Positions 31,408 to 40,707 of a DNA stretch of 43,418 nt are shown in pieces; the first letter of the stretch is position 1; each line of letters starts with the position of its first letter. The DNA comes from JAJPXI01 sp051867655 (GTDB lineage Bacteria; Bacillota; Clostridia; Oscillospirales; Oscillospiraceae). The position numbers were made by a program, and so were the translations under genes. The notes below the pieces were generated by a model. The model ran no database searches and was not told the origin of the DNA. It saw only the letters and a program-made list of their open reading frames with translations. Location of the stretch: positions 1-43,418 of the forward strand of contig JBJDYV010000050.1 in assembly GCA_051867655.1 (NCBI GenBank), written 5' to 3'.

Positions 31408-33561
31408 TTAATATCGATTGACCCAGCCGGCGATCAGCAGGGTGGGCACCAGCCACATCAGCAGGAACACCAGCAGGTTGAGCACCGACAGGGAGGCGAA
31501 GGCCGCCTGAGCGGTCAGGTAGAAGGCCAGCAGCACGCCGATGACCGACCCGATGGCGGCCAAAACCGAGCTGATCCGGGTGGCCAGCCACAGACGCCGG
31601 GCGCCCACCACCGCCTCGGACAGGGGGCCGATGCCCTCCCGGCAGAGGACGCAGACCAGCGGGGGATCGTGGCGCTGCCGGGGGTCGGACAGCGCCCGGC
31701 GGCGCTCCTGCTCGGGGAACTCCATCTTCTCCGCCGGCAGCTTGAAGCGCTGGCGCAGCATGGCGGGGATCAGGTTAAAGTCCCGGGTGGCCAGGATGGG
31801 GGAGATCCGGTTGGCGATCAGCGCGGTCAGGGACGGGCGCACGGTGGCGTGCAGGGCGTAGCTTAAGGCGATGATGCCCGCCAGCTCCCCCTCAATGGCG
31901 CAGAACACGGCGTTTTTCACGTTCAGGCCCTGGGGCAGAGTCACCTCCATCAGGTGCATGAAGGACGCGCTGCCCACCAGAACGTGCTCGCCCCGGATAA
32001 CGGCGGAGGCGCCGCCCTCGTAGCAGCGCAGGTCCTCCGCCTTGCGGTAGACCGTCCCCTGGCTGCGCAGCAGCTCGTGGAAGGTGCGGTCCAGGCCGCT
32101 GCCCGTGTCCCGGATCAGGGTGGCGGTGACCGAGATCACCTTGTCCAGGGGGTAGTTCTGAAAGACCTTCACGCCGTTCAAAGCCACGGAGCCGGGCGGG
32201 AACAGGTCGGTGTCGGTCAGCAGGATGCCGGAGTCCCTGGCCTGACGGCGGATACCCTCCCACCCGGCCAGGGCGGCGCCCACGCCCGCCAGACGGCGGG
32301 ACAGGAAGCGGAAGGGCAGGGCAAAGGTCAGCGCCCCGGACAGGGAGGCGGCGGCGCAGAGCAGGGCGGACAGACACCACCAGAACAGCTCCGGGCGTCC
32401 CTTTCCCACGGAGGAAAGGACGGAAAACAGCAGGCAGGCCAGAATCAGCAGGACAGCCATGGGGCGGAACACCCGCATGGCGCCGTCGTCCGACTGGATC
32501 TGACTGCCGAAGCCTTCCGTGGTGCCCGACCACTTGGCAAAGACCGCCCGGCCGTCCCACTTGTCCTCGTCCAGGGTGACCAGGTAGGGGGTCTTGGCGG
32601 CGACAGCCGTGCGGCAGGAGACGCGCAGGGACAGCCGTTTCAGGTACCGGCCGCAGAGCCCCAGGCCCAAGGCCAAAACGGAGACCAGGCTGTAGGGCAG
32701 ATCGCCCTCCCGGGTGCCCAATAAGTTCATGGTGCAGGCGTCGGCCAGGGTGGCCAGCGCGGCCAGGACGGTCAGGGTGTCGGCACCCAGATGGGTCAGG
32801 CCGGAGAACACCAGGTCATAGCTCAGGATCAGGGCCAGGGCGTGGATGCCCACGCACACCCAGATTTGAATTTCCCGCTCCCCCAGCATTCCGGGCAGGG
32901 GGAGGGACAGGGAGGCGGCCAAAGTCAGATAGAGCAGGGGAAGGGCCAGCAGGAGCACCAAAATCCGCCGCACCCGCAGAGAGCCGAGGCCTTTTCCGTA
33001 CCGGCTGGCCAGTTCCTGGGGCGGCGTGTCCGGCCGGGTGCGCACGCGGCGGCGCCGGGGCGTGTAGGCTCTTCCCTGCCGGTGGGGCTCCTCCCGGTCC
33101 ACGCCGGGAAGATAGCGCTCGGCCGCCTGCTCCTCCGGGGTGGGCTCCGCGTCCTCGAACATCCGGGCGGCGAAATCATTCGCCTTGTTCATCACACGGC
33201 TGAGAAAGCCCTCCCGTTCCGGCTCCTCCGGCTCTTCCGGTTCGGCGGCAGGCCGCGCGGATTCCTGCGGCTCGTTCTCCGGGACCTCCTGCCGGGCTTT
33301 GCCGGGGAAGCGGATGACCTTCTCGCCGGTCTTCTTCGGCGCGCTTTCCGGGGGCGGCTCCGGCTCGGGCCGGGAGGGCCGCTCCGGCTTCACGGGCGGC
33401 TCCGGTGGCTGGGGGGCGCTCTCCCGCTTGACCGGGATTCCGCGTTTGGGCGCGACAGGATCCCCCTCCCGCCTGCGGGAGGAGGAGAACTCCGCCAGGA
33501 TCTCGTCAACCGAAAAGTCCTGATCGGGCGTATCCAGATCGTCGTCCCAGTCCTTTGCCAT
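31408..33561 (-). CDS. P-type ATPase-like membrane protein with degenerate catalytic motifs
   Basis: 717 residues. Residues 1-185 are a Pro/Glu/Arg-rich, probably disordered cytosolic tail. Membrane segments lie at about 199-225, 232-255, 258-280, 290-305, 366-385, 392-418, 664-685 and 690-712, a P1-type ATPase layout. Where DKTGT should occur the protein reads ILLTDTDLFPPGS (Asp450, Asp452 present; Lys-Thr-Gly lost). The VLVGSASFM block (about 527) and the TGD-equivalent ILATRDFN (about 589) are recognisable but altered, and GDGxNDxPAL is absent. Hence probably not an ion pump; a pseudoenzyme or repurposed HAD protein. Three bases separate it from rlmB upstream. Confidence 0.72.
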   Translation of the reverse strand: MAKDWDDDLDTPDQDFSVDEILAEFSSSRRREGDPVAPKRGIPVKRESAPQPPEPPVKPERPSRPEPEPPPESAPKKTGEKVIRFPGKARQEVPENEPQESARPAAEPEEPEEPEREGFLSRVMNKANDFAARMFEDAEPTPEEQAAERYLPGVDREEPHRQGRAYTPRRRRVRTRPDTPPQELASRYGKGLGSLRVRRILVLLLALPLLYLTLAASLSLPLPGMLGEREIQIWVCVGIHALALILSYDLVFSGLTHLGADTLTVLAALATLADACTMNLLGTREGDLPYSLVSVLALGLGLCGRYLKRLSLRVSCRTAVAAKTPYLVTLDEDKWDGRAVFAKWSGTTEGFGSQIQSDDGAMRVFRPMAVLLILACLLFSVLSSVGKGRPELFWWCLSALLCAAASLSGALTFALPFRFLSRRLAGVGAALAGWEGIRRQARDSGILLTDTDLFPPGSVALNGVKVFQNYPLDKVISVTATLIRDTGSGLDRTFHELLRSQGTVYRKAEDLRCYEGGASAVIRGEHVLVGSASFMHLMEVTLPQGLNVKNAVFCAIEGELAGIIALSYALHATVRPSLTALIANRISPILATRDFNLIPAMLRQRFKLPAEKMEFPEQERRRALSDPRQRHDPPLVCVLCREGIGPLSEAVVGARRLWLATRISSVLAAIGSVIGVLLAFYLTAQAAFASLSVLNLLVFLLMWLVPTLLIAGWVNRY

Positions 33562-33564
33562 GGA

Positions 33565-34347
33565 TCAAACCTTCCCGAGTCTCTGACGAACCGCCTCGTA
33601 CAGCAGAATGGCCGCGGCGGCGGAGGCGTTGAGAGAATTGAGCTTGCCCTTCATGGGGATGGATACTTTAAAATCGCAGGTCTCGGCCACCAGACGGCCC
33701 ATGCCGTCCCCCTCGCTGCCGATGACGATGGCGGCGGGGCCCTTCAGGTCGGCGTCATACAGGGTGGTGTCCCCGTCGGCGGCGGTGCCGAACACCCACA
33801 CGCCCTCCTTTTTCAGATCCTTCAGCAGGGCGGGCAGGTTGGGCACCCGGGCCACGGGCACATGGCTGACCGCGCCGGCGGAGGTCTTGGCCACAATGGC
33901 GGTCAGGCCGGCGGAGCGGCGCTTGGGGATGATGACGCCGTGGGCGCCGGCGCACTCGGCGGTGCGGATGACCGCCCCCAGGTTGTGGGGGTCGGACAGC
34001 TCGTCGCACACCACGATCAGGGGAGGCTCTCCCTTCTCCCGGGCGGCGTTGAGAATGTCCTCCACCGTGGCGTACTCCCGCACGGCGGTCACGGCGATGA
34101 CGCCCTGGTGGGAGTGGGTGATGCTCCGTTCGTCCAGCTTGCGGCGGTCGGTCTCCACCACCACGATGCCCTTGCCCCGGGCCGTGGAGGCGATATGCCC
34201 CAGGGCGGCGTCGGTCTCGCCCTTGGCCAGGTAGATCTTGTCGATGGGCGTGTCAGTGCGCAGCGCCTCCAGCACCGCGTTGCGCCCTTCGATAATGCCG
34301 TCAGCCTCTCCGTCCGCCGGGGAGGTGCGGGGCCGTTTATCCCTCAT
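33565..34347 (-). CDS. rlmB: 23S rRNA (guanosine-2'-O-)-methyltransferase RlmB (TrmH family group 3)
   Basis: 260 residues. N-terminal substrate-binding domain (GIIEGRNAVLEALR) and SPOUT knot with the three motifs CDELSDPHNLGAVIRTAEC, IVIGSEGDGMGRL and IPMKGKLNSLNASAAAAILLYE. Methylates the 2'-OH of a guanosine in 23S rRNA using SAM. Promoter visible upstream. Followed without gap by the P-type-ATPase-like gene. Confidence 0.95.
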   Translation of the reverse strand: MRDKRPRTSPADGEADGIIEGRNAVLEALRTDTPIDKIYLAKGETDAALGHIASTARGKGIVVVETDRRKLDERSITHSHQGVIAVTAVREYATVEDILNAAREKGEPPLIVVCDELSDPHNLGAVIRTAECAGAHGVIIPKRRSAGLTAIVAKTSAGAVSHVPVARVPNLPALLKDLKKEGVWVFGTAADGDTTLYDADLKGPAAIVIGSEGDGMGRLVAETCDFKVSIPMKGKLNSLNASAAAAILLYEAVRQRLGKV

Positions 34348-34385
34348 GGTGTGTCCGCCTTTCCCAAATCATTCTTTGAACAGAT

Positions 34386-34415
34386 AGTATACCACATCCA
34401 ACAGCAAAATGGCAA
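34386..34415 (-). promoter_or_regulatory. Promoter of rlmB
   Basis: TTGCCA (34415-34410), 18-base spacer, TATACT (34391-34386) on the - strand. Confidence 0.7.
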
Positions 34416-34459
34416 GCGGCGCGGTGGGTTCTCTTCACAGAAAGTTTACGGCTGGTTCC

Positions 34460-34488
34460 TTGCTTTTCAAGGCTTGACGTGGTATAGT
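34460..34488 (+). promoter_or_regulatory. Promoter of ftsH
   Basis: TTGCTT (34460-34465), 17-base spacer, TATAGT (34483-34488), about 40 bases before the TTG start. Confidence 0.65.
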
Positions 34489-34528
34489 AAGTTGACCCCG
34501 AAGTTCATTTCCAAAGGAGGACACTCGT

Positions 34529-36682
34529 TTGGCTCCCAATAAAAATAACAAGACCCCCGACAACAACAACGGCGGCAAAAAGAAGTACACAGGATTTATT
34601 TCCATCATCATCTGGGCCCTGATCCTGACCATTCTGGCCAATTACTTCCTGTCCGGCCTGAATTCCCGGGGCACCGTGACCGTGCTCTACTCCGACTTCC
34701 GCGCGGCGGTGGAGGCGGGCGCTGTGGAGCTGGTGGACATGGACTCCAGTGAATTCACCTTCTATCTGAAGGACGGCTGGTCCATGAACGCGGACGGCGA
34801 GCTGACCTATCAGGAACCCGGCAGCGCCGTCCAGGACGACCCCTCCGCGGCCGTCATCCCCGAGGAATTCCGCACCGGGGAGAAGACCACCTATGTGACC
34901 GCGCCCTGGTCGGACGACGGACTGATCCCCCTGATGGAGGAGATGAATGTCAAGTACGGCCCCGAGCTGGTGCCCGAGTCCTCTTATATCGTGAATCTGC
35001 TGCTGTCCTACGTGGTCCCCATGGTGATCATGGTGGTCCTGCTGATGCTGCTCTACCGCTTCATGTTCAGCAAGATGGGCGGCGGAGGCATGGGCGGCAT
35101 CGGCGGCGTGGGCAAAGCCAACGCCAAGGTGTATGTGGAGAAAAAGACCGGCGTGACCTTCAAGGACGTGGCCGGTCAGGACGAGGCCAAGGAGAGCCTG
35201 GAGGAGATCATCGACTTCCTCCACAACCCCGGCAAGTACACCGAGATCGGCGCCAAGCTGCCCAAGGGCGCGCTGCTGGTGGGCTCTCCCGGTACCGGCA
35301 AGACCCTGCTGGCCAAGGCCGTGGCCGGCGAGGCCAACGTGCCCTTCTTCTCCATCAGCGGCTCCGACTTCGTGGAGATGTTCGTGGGCGTGGGCGCGTC
35401 CCGCGTGCGCGACCTGTTCAAGGAGGCCGCCAAGATGGCCCCCTGCATCATCTTCATCGACGAGATCGACACCATCGGCAAATCCCGCGACGCCTCCAAG
35501 TTCGGCGGCAACGACGAGCGGGAGCAGACCCTGAACCAGCTGCTGGCCGAGCTGGACGGCTTCGACCCCACCAAGGGCGTCATCGTCCTGGCGGCCACCA
35601 ACCGGCCCGAGGTGCTGGATAAGGCCCTGCTGCGCCCCGGCCGCTTCGACCGGCGCATCACCATCGACCGGCCCAATCTGGCGGGCCGTCTGGCCACCCT
35701 GCAGGTGCACACCCGCAACATCCGCCTGGCGGAGGACGTGGACCTGAACCGCATCGCCCAGGCCACCGCGGGCTGCGTGGGCGCGGACCTGGCCAACCTG
35801 GTCAACGAGGCCGCCCTGCGGGCGGTGCGCAAGGGCCGCAAGGCGGTCAACCAGGAGGACCTGCTGGTCTCCTTTGAGACCGTCATCGCGGGCACCGAAA
35901 AGAAGGGCACCGTGCTCACCGAGCTGGAGAAGAAGATCATCGCCTACCACGAGGTGGGCCACGCTCTGGTGGCCGCCAAGCAGAAGAACGCCCAGCCGGT
36001 CAGCAAGATCACCATCGTGCCCCACACCCAGGGGGCTCTGGGCTACACCATGCAGCTGCCCGAGGAAGAAAAGTTCCTGATGAGCAAGGAGGACATCCTG
36101 ACCGAGATCCGCACCCTGCTGGCCGGACGCTCCGCCGAGGAGCTGGTGTTCGATACTCAGACCTCCGGCGCCGCCAACGACATCGAGCGGGCCACCGACA
36201 TGGCCCGCAAGCTGGTCACCATGTACGGCATGAGCGACAAGTTCGGCATGATGGGCCTGGCGACCATCCAGAACCAGTACCTGGACGGCGGCATGGGCCT
36301 GACCTGCGCCCAGGACACCGCCGCCCAGATCGACGCGGAGATCCTGGACATCATCGAGCGCTGCCACAAGGAGGCCCGGCAGATCCTGGAGGACAACCGG
36401 GAGATGCTGGACAAGATCGCCGGCTACCTGCTGGAGAAGGAGACCATCACCGGCCAGGAGATGATGTGCATCCTGGAGGGCAAGGACCCCGCTCTGGCGG
36501 ACAACTACGGCGCCACCGGAGACGACAAGCGCCGCTCCCTTCAGGGCGACGTGGAGCCCCCGGCCCGCAGCGTCCACATGGTCAGCGAGCCCATCGCGGC
36601 CCCGCCCCCGGCGGAGGAGCCACCGGCGGAGGAAGCTCCCACGGAGGAGCCCAAGTCGGACGGCGAGAAAACGGAAGAATGA
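34529..36682 (+). CDS. ftsH: ATP-dependent zinc metalloprotease FtsH
   Basis: 717 residues. Two membrane helices (about 23-43 and 155-180) flank an extracytoplasmic domain. AAA+ module: Walker A GSPGTGKT (about 252), Walker B IIFIDEID, SRH NRPEVLDKALLRPGRFDRR. Zinc protease motif HEVGH about residue 474. Ends in a Pro/Glu/Ala-rich tail of about 45 residues after the protease domain. Degrades membrane and regulatory proteins; hexamer in the membrane. A TTG start follows AAAGGAGG at 8 bases; no ATG is available nearby. Confidence 0.97.
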   Translation: MAPNKNNKTPDNNNGGKKKYTGFISIIIWALILTILANYFLSGLNSRGTVTVLYSDFRAAVEAGAVELVDMDSSEFTFYLKDGWSMNADGELTYQEPGSAVQDDPSAAVIPEEFRTGEKTTYVTAPWSDDGLIPLMEEMNVKYGPELVPESSYIVNLLLSYVVPMVIMVVLLMLLYRFMFSKMGGGGMGGIGGVGKANAKVYVEKKTGVTFKDVAGQDEAKESLEEIIDFLHNPGKYTEIGAKLPKGALLVGSPGTGKTLLAKAVAGEANVPFFSISGSDFVEMFVGVGASRVRDLFKEAAKMAPCIIFIDEIDTIGKSRDASKFGGNDEREQTLNQLLAELDGFDPTKGVIVLAATNRPEVLDKALLRPGRFDRRITIDRPNLAGRLATLQVHTRNIRLAEDVDLNRIAQATAGCVGADLANLVNEAALRAVRKGRKAVNQEDLLVSFETVIAGTEKKGTVLTELEKKIIAYHEVGHALVAAKQKNAQPVSKITIVPHTQGALGYTMQLPEEEKFLMSKEDILTEIRTLLAGRSAEELVFDTQTSGAANDIERATDMARKLVTMYGMSDKFGMMGLATIQNQYLDGGMGLTCAQDTAAQIDAEILDIIERCHKEARQILEDNREMLDKIAGYLLEKETITGQEMMCILEGKDPALADNYGATGDDKRRSLQGDVEPPARSVHMVSEPIAAPPPAEEPPAEEAPTEEPKSDGEKTEE

Positions 36683-36683
36683 C

Positions 36684-36718
36684 AAAACGGCGGCTGGCGC
36701 GTGCCAGCCGCCGTTTTT
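36684..36718 (+). terminator. Terminator of ftsH
   Basis: A 15-bp stem (36684-36698 with 36703-36717) ending in T5, directly after the stop codon. Confidence 0.95.
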
Positions 36719-36743
36719 ATCTCCCGCCAGGCTTTGTTTTTTC

Positions 36744-36772
36744 TTGACAAACACAAAATGCTATAATATAAT
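36744..36772 (+). promoter_or_regulatory. Consensus promoter of the acyl-CoA ligase gene
   Basis: Perfect TTGACA (36744-36749), 17-base spacer, perfect TATAAT (36767-36772). Confidence 0.9.
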
Positions 36773-36775
36773 CTG

Positions 36776-36802
36776 AAAGTACGATTACTAGAATCGTGCT
36801 TT
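36776..36802 (+). promoter_or_regulatory. Operator-like inverted repeat just after the ligase promoter
   Basis: Arms 36776-36786 and 36792-36802 are 11-base inverted repeats with one mismatch and a 5-base centre, covering the expected transcription start. This position suits a repressor such as a FadR- or TetR-type acyl-CoA sensor. The regulator is unknown. Confidence 0.6.
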
Positions 36803-36867
36803 ATTTGCATCAAGTAATCCGAAATTGCTATTATATAATGCCATAATGCGTACAGGAGGAGATCACC

Positions 36868-38526
36868 TTGGCACGGACCTACAACGACAAAATGTTCATC
36901 GACACCTTTGAACACCAGTACACCTGGCTGAACGGCGTTATGCGCAACGTGCGCCGCTACGGCACCAAGCAGGCCATGCTGGACCCGGCGACCGGCCGGA
37001 AGTGGAATTACATCGAGCTGAACCAGGAGGCCAACCGGCTGGCCCATGCCCTGCGCGCGGACGGCGTGGGCAAGGACGACGTGGTCATGACCGCGCTGAT
37101 GAACACCCCGGAGTTTGCCTTCACCTACATCGGCCCCCGGAAGATCGGCGCGATCCTGAACCCCGCCAACTTCAACCTGTCCCCCGGCGAGCTGGCCCTG
37201 CTGATGGACCACAACCGCCCCAAGGTGTTCATCTACTCCGCCGACATCAAGGACGTCGCCGCCAAGGCGGTGCAGATGGCGAAATTCCCGCCGGTCAAGG
37301 CGGTCATGGCCGACAACCTGCGGGGCGTGGAGCTGCCCGAGGGCCACATCTCCTATGAGGATTATGTGGCGGGCCAGCCGGACACCGACCCGGAGATGGA
37401 CTTCGTGCCCCACATCTACGACGAGGTCATCCGCCTGTGCACCTCCGGCACCACCGCCCTGCCCAAGAGCACGGCGCTGAACGACATCAACGAGGTCCTG
37501 TCCGCCCACGACGTCATCATGCACTACCCCATGAACTGCAACGACGTGTGCATGAACATGACCCCCTGGTTCCACCGGGGCGGCTGCCACTGCGGCGGCC
37601 CCTGCCCCAGCTTCTACGTGGGCGCCAGCGTGGTAGTCTGCCGCGCCTTTGCCCCCCGCCAGTGCCTGCAGTGGGTGGAGGAGTACGGCATCACCTTCCT
37701 GATGGGCGCGCCGTCCTCCCTGGAGATGCTCTCCCGCACCCAGGAGAAGCACCCCGTGGACCTGAGCCGCCTGAAGGGCCTGGTCACCATGGGCGCGCCC
37801 TTTGAAAAGGCGGCCTGTATGCGCTACCTGGAGGTGCTGACCCCCAACATCTTCAACGGCTACGGCACCACGGAGACCTTCTGGAACTCCTTCCTGCGCC
37901 CCTACGACCTGCCGGAGTACGCCGGTACCGTCGGCGGAAGCTGCATCGACGACGAGGTCCGGGTGGTCAAAGTCTATGAGGACCGCAAGGCTGAGCCGGA
38001 CGATCTGGTCCCCACCGACAACGAGACCGTGGGCGAGATCATCATCTGGTCCCCGGCCAAGGGCACCTACAGCTACTACAACAACCCGGAAGAGGAAGAA
38101 AAGAAGTTCTACAAGGGCTGGATGTACACCGGCGACCTGGGGTACTGGAGCGAGAACCTGTATATCACCGTCAACGGCCGCAAGGACGACATGATCGTCT
38201 GCTCCGCCGAGAACATCTACCCCACCCAGATCGAGGAAGTGCTGAACAGCTGCGACAAGGTGGCCGACTCCATGGTGACCGGCGTGCCCGACAAGCTGCG
38301 CGGTCAGGCCGTGGTGGCCTACGTGGTGCCCAAGGACCCCTCCCTGACCGTGGAGGAGGTGGCCTCCTACTGCAAGAACAGTCCCATGCTCTCCGCCTAC
38401 AAGTGCCCCCGCTACTACCGCATCGTGGAGTCCCTGCCCCACACGGCCACGGGCAAGAAAATGCACTATGTCATCAAGCAGCAGGCCGCCGAGGATCTGG
38501 AAGCGGGGCTGCTGACCCGCGCCTGA
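36868..38526 (+). CDS. AMP-dependent acyl-CoA synthetase/ligase
   Basis: 552 residues, ANL superfamily. The nucleotide loop reads CTSGTTALPKST instead of the usual TSGTTGxPKG. Other motifs are normal: NGYGTTETFW (A5), WMYTGDLGYW (A7), NGRKDDMIVCSAENIYP (A8) and the catalytic lysine in HTATGKKMHY near the C-terminus. A Cys-rich stretch (about residues 222-242) surrounds PWFHRGG. Activates a carboxylic acid (fatty, aromatic or bile acid) as acyl-AMP then CoA thioester. TTG start with AGGAGGA. Co-transcribed with a thioesterase. Confidence 0.9.
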   Translation: MARTYNDKMFIDTFEHQYTWLNGVMRNVRRYGTKQAMLDPATGRKWNYIELNQEANRLAHALRADGVGKDDVVMTALMNTPEFAFTYIGPRKIGAILNPANFNLSPGELALLMDHNRPKVFIYSADIKDVAAKAVQMAKFPPVKAVMADNLRGVELPEGHISYEDYVAGQPDTDPEMDFVPHIYDEVIRLCTSGTTALPKSTALNDINEVLSAHDVIMHYPMNCNDVCMNMTPWFHRGGCHCGGPCPSFYVGASVVVCRAFAPRQCLQWVEEYGITFLMGAPSSLEMLSRTQEKHPVDLSRLKGLVTMGAPFEKAACMRYLEVLTPNIFNGYGTTETFWNSFLRPYDLPEYAGTVGGSCIDDEVRVVKVYEDRKAEPDDLVPTDNETVGEIIIWSPAKGTYSYYNNPEEEEKKFYKGWMYTGDLGYWSENLYITVNGRKDDMIVCSAENIYPTQIEEVLNSCDKVADSMVTGVPDKLRGQAVVAYVVPKDPSLTVEEVASYCKNSPMLSAYKCPRYYRIVESLPHTATGKKMHYVIKQQAAEDLEAGLLTRA

Positions 38527-38540
38527 TGGGAGGGAGACCC

Positions 38541-38978
38541 ATGAGCTGGACGTATCAGCGCCGTGTGAAATACTATGAGACCGACCGGATGGGCGTGGTG
38601 CACCACTCCAATTACCTGCGCTTTTTGGAGGACGCCCGGATGGACTGGCTGAACGACAACGTTATGAACTACCGGGAGATGGAGAAGCTGGGCGTCATCA
38701 TCCCCTGCGCCGCCGCCAGCGAGAAGTTCCTGGCCTACCTGCGGTACGACGAGCCCTTTTCCGTGGAAGTGAAGCTCGTCCAATATACCGGCGTCAAAAT
38801 GGTGTTCAGCTACGAGATCCATAACACGGAAACGGACGTTCTGTGCTATACCGGCGAGTCCACCCACTTCTTCAGCTCGGACAGCCAGCGCACCGGAAAG
38901 GAATACAGCCCCATCGCCCTGAAGCATAAATTCCCGGAGCTGCACCAGAAGTTTCTGGATCTGCTGGAAAAAGAGTAA
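38541..38978 (+). CDS. YbgC/4HBT-type acyl-CoA thioesterase
   Basis: 145 residues, single hotdog fold. Signature YYETDRMGVVHHSNYLRFLEDAR with the catalytic Asp15. Hydrolyses acyl-CoA thioesters. Starts 14 bases after the ligase stop with its own GGGAGGGAG ribosome site, so ligase and thioesterase are one operon with opposing chemistry, possibly for CoA release after modification of the acyl group. Only half of a terminator-like GC stem follows, then the mobile element. Confidence 0.9.
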   Translation: MSWTYQRRVKYYETDRMGVVHHSNYLRFLEDARMDWLNDNVMNYREMEKLGVIIPCAAASEKFLAYLRYDEPFSVEVKLVQYTGVKMVFSYEIHNTETDVLCYTGESTHFFSSDSQRTGKEYSPIALKHKFPELHQKFLDLLEKE

Positions 38979-39054
38979 AAACAAAGCCCGCCGCGGATGG
39001 TCGGGGGTCGTAAGAAAGTAATATCACATTTTTGCAGGAACGGCATGGCTTCGG

Positions 39055-40707
39055 TCATGCCGTTTCCTGTTTCAACAGTTCTTCCACCGGGATAAAGCCC
39101 ACAAGGTCATAGGAAATGCGGATGTTCTGCCGCCGTTTGCCGCTGCTCTTGTCAGGGGCTTCAATGTAAATCGCCTTGACAAGCTCACGCAGGGCGTAGG
39201 GGGTAAGCTCCTGCAAATCCTCGTATTTGTGTACCCGTTGGATAAACTGTTCCAAATTCTCAATCTGTCGTTCCTGTACTTCAATTTCCTGCTGTAAGCT
39301 CAGGATTTCCACTTTGAGCTGCGTCTGCTCATCCTCATAGGTCTTGCTCATCATGGAGAACCGTTCGTCCGTGATGCGCCCAGCCACGTTGTCCTCATAG
39401 ATGCGGATAAACAGGCGGTCAAGCTCCGTCAATCGCTTCTCAGCCTGTTCCAGACGCTTTCTGTGTCCACGGATGGCTTCCTCGCTGGACAGGCGGAGCT
39501 TTTGCTCCATGACCCCCCGAAAGTGCTTCTCATACCGTGTCACATAGAAGATGACAGATTTCATGTGCATCCAGACCAAATCTTCCAGAACAACAGCCCG
39601 GATAAAGTGTGCTGAACAGCTTCCCGTGTTGCTTCGGTAGTTGGCGCACACAAAGTGATCCTGCCGCTTCTCAAAATAATTGGTGGTACAGTACCGCATT
39701 TTCGCTCCACAGTCGGCACAGTAAACCATGCCGGAAAACAGGCTGCTCTTGCCTGTTTTCGTCCTGCGGTGACGCTGCTGCCGGATCTCCTGCACCTTGT
39801 CAAAGATTTCCTGCTCGATGATCGCCGGATGGGTGTCGTAGAAAACCGCCTGATTTTCAAGGGGCGTTTCCCGCTGCTTCTTGTCCCAGATGGAATTGGT
39901 GTAGGTCTTGAAATTGACCGTACAGCCTGTGTATTCCCGCCGTTCCAGAATGTGGACAACAGTATTAGTGTTCCAATGGTACGGATCAGCGGTTTCCGGG
40001 CTTGGAGTCTTGATGCCGATCTGCCGCTTATATGCGGTGGGATTCAGCACCTTTTCCTCCTGCAAGAGCTTGGCGATCTGCATCGGCCCCCGGCCCTCCA
40101 TGCACAGCTTGAAAATACGCCTCACTACCATAGCTGCCGCTTCATCCACGATCCATTTTGTTTTATCCTCCGGGTCTTTTCGATAACCGAACGGAACATT
40201 GGTTGTCAGGGGTACGCCACGCTCGCCCTTTGCTTTCTGCACAGCCCGGATTTTGCGGCTGGTGTCCTTGGCGAAAAACTCGTTAAACCAGTTTTTGATA
40301 CCGGCAATGTCGCTGTCTGTGCTGTTGGGGTCGATGGTGTCAAAGTGGTCGTTGATGGCAATATATCGCACATTGTATTTCGGAAAAGTGAAGTTGATAT
40401 AAAGCCCGGTCAGAGAAGAATTTCGTCCCAGTCTGGATAGGTCTTTGGTGATGCAGACTGCCACCCGTCCCGCTTCGATTTCCGCAAGCATGGCTTGGAA
40501 GCCGGGGCGGTCATAGCTGGTGCCGCTGTATCCGTCGTCCACGAAAAAGGTCGGATTAGGGAAGCGATGCTCCTTAGCGTACTGGAGCAGGATCATTTTT
40601 TGATTCTGTATGGAGTTCGATTCATCCTCTTTGCCGCCGTTTTTATTCATATCCTCTACGGAAAGGCGACAATAGAGTGCGGTGATTTTATCAGTTGCCC
40701 GTAACAT
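39055..40707 (-). CDS. Large serine recombinase (TnpX-like, DUF4368)
   Basis: 550 residues from ATG 40707. Catalytic Ser16 in ALYCRLSVED, resolvase domain with DDGYSGTSYDRPGF and KDLSRLGRN, recombinase domain, zinc ribbon (CADCGAKM ... C ... C) about residues 335-370, a long coiled coil, and a DUF4368-like tail. Excises and integrates the element. Two starts have good ribosome sites: ATG 40707 (GGAGG, matching the family's MLRATDKITALYCRLS) and ATG 40788 (GGAGG, overlapping the previous stop as ATGA), which adds 27 residues. I prefer the former by family resemblance. A stem-loop overlaps its stop codon. Confidence 0.93.
   Translation of the reverse strand: MLRATDKITALYCRLSVEDMNKNGGKEDESNSIQNQKMILLQYAKEHRFPNPTFFVDDGYSGTSYDRPGFQAMLAEIEAGRVAVCITKDLSRLGRNSSLTGLYINFTFPKYNVRYIAINDHFDTIDPNSTDSDIAGIKNWFNEFFAKDTSRKIRAVQKAKGERGVPLTTNVPFGYRKDPEDKTKWIVDEAAAMVVRRIFKLCMEGRGPMQIAKLLQEEKVLNPTAYKRQIGIKTPSPETADPYHWNTNTVVHILERREYTGCTVNFKTYTNSIWDKKQRETPLENQAVFYDTHPAIIEQEIFDKVQEIRQQRHRRTKTGKSSLFSGMVYCADCGAKMRYCTTNYFEKRQDHFVCANYRSNTGSCSAHFIRAVVLEDLVWMHMKSVIFYVTRYEKHFRGVMEQKLRLSSEEAIRGHRKRLEQAEKRLTELDRLFIRIYEDNVAGRITDERFSMMSKTYEDEQTQLKVEILSLQQEIEVQERQIENLEQFIQRVHKYEDLQELTPYALRELVKAIYIEAPDKSSGKRRQNIRISYDLVGFIPVEELLKQETA

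Noticed and set aside
34505..36754. A 749-codon - strand open frame
   Set aside because: Antisense of ftsH; His/Gly/Ala/Val-rich composition typical of a shadow frame.
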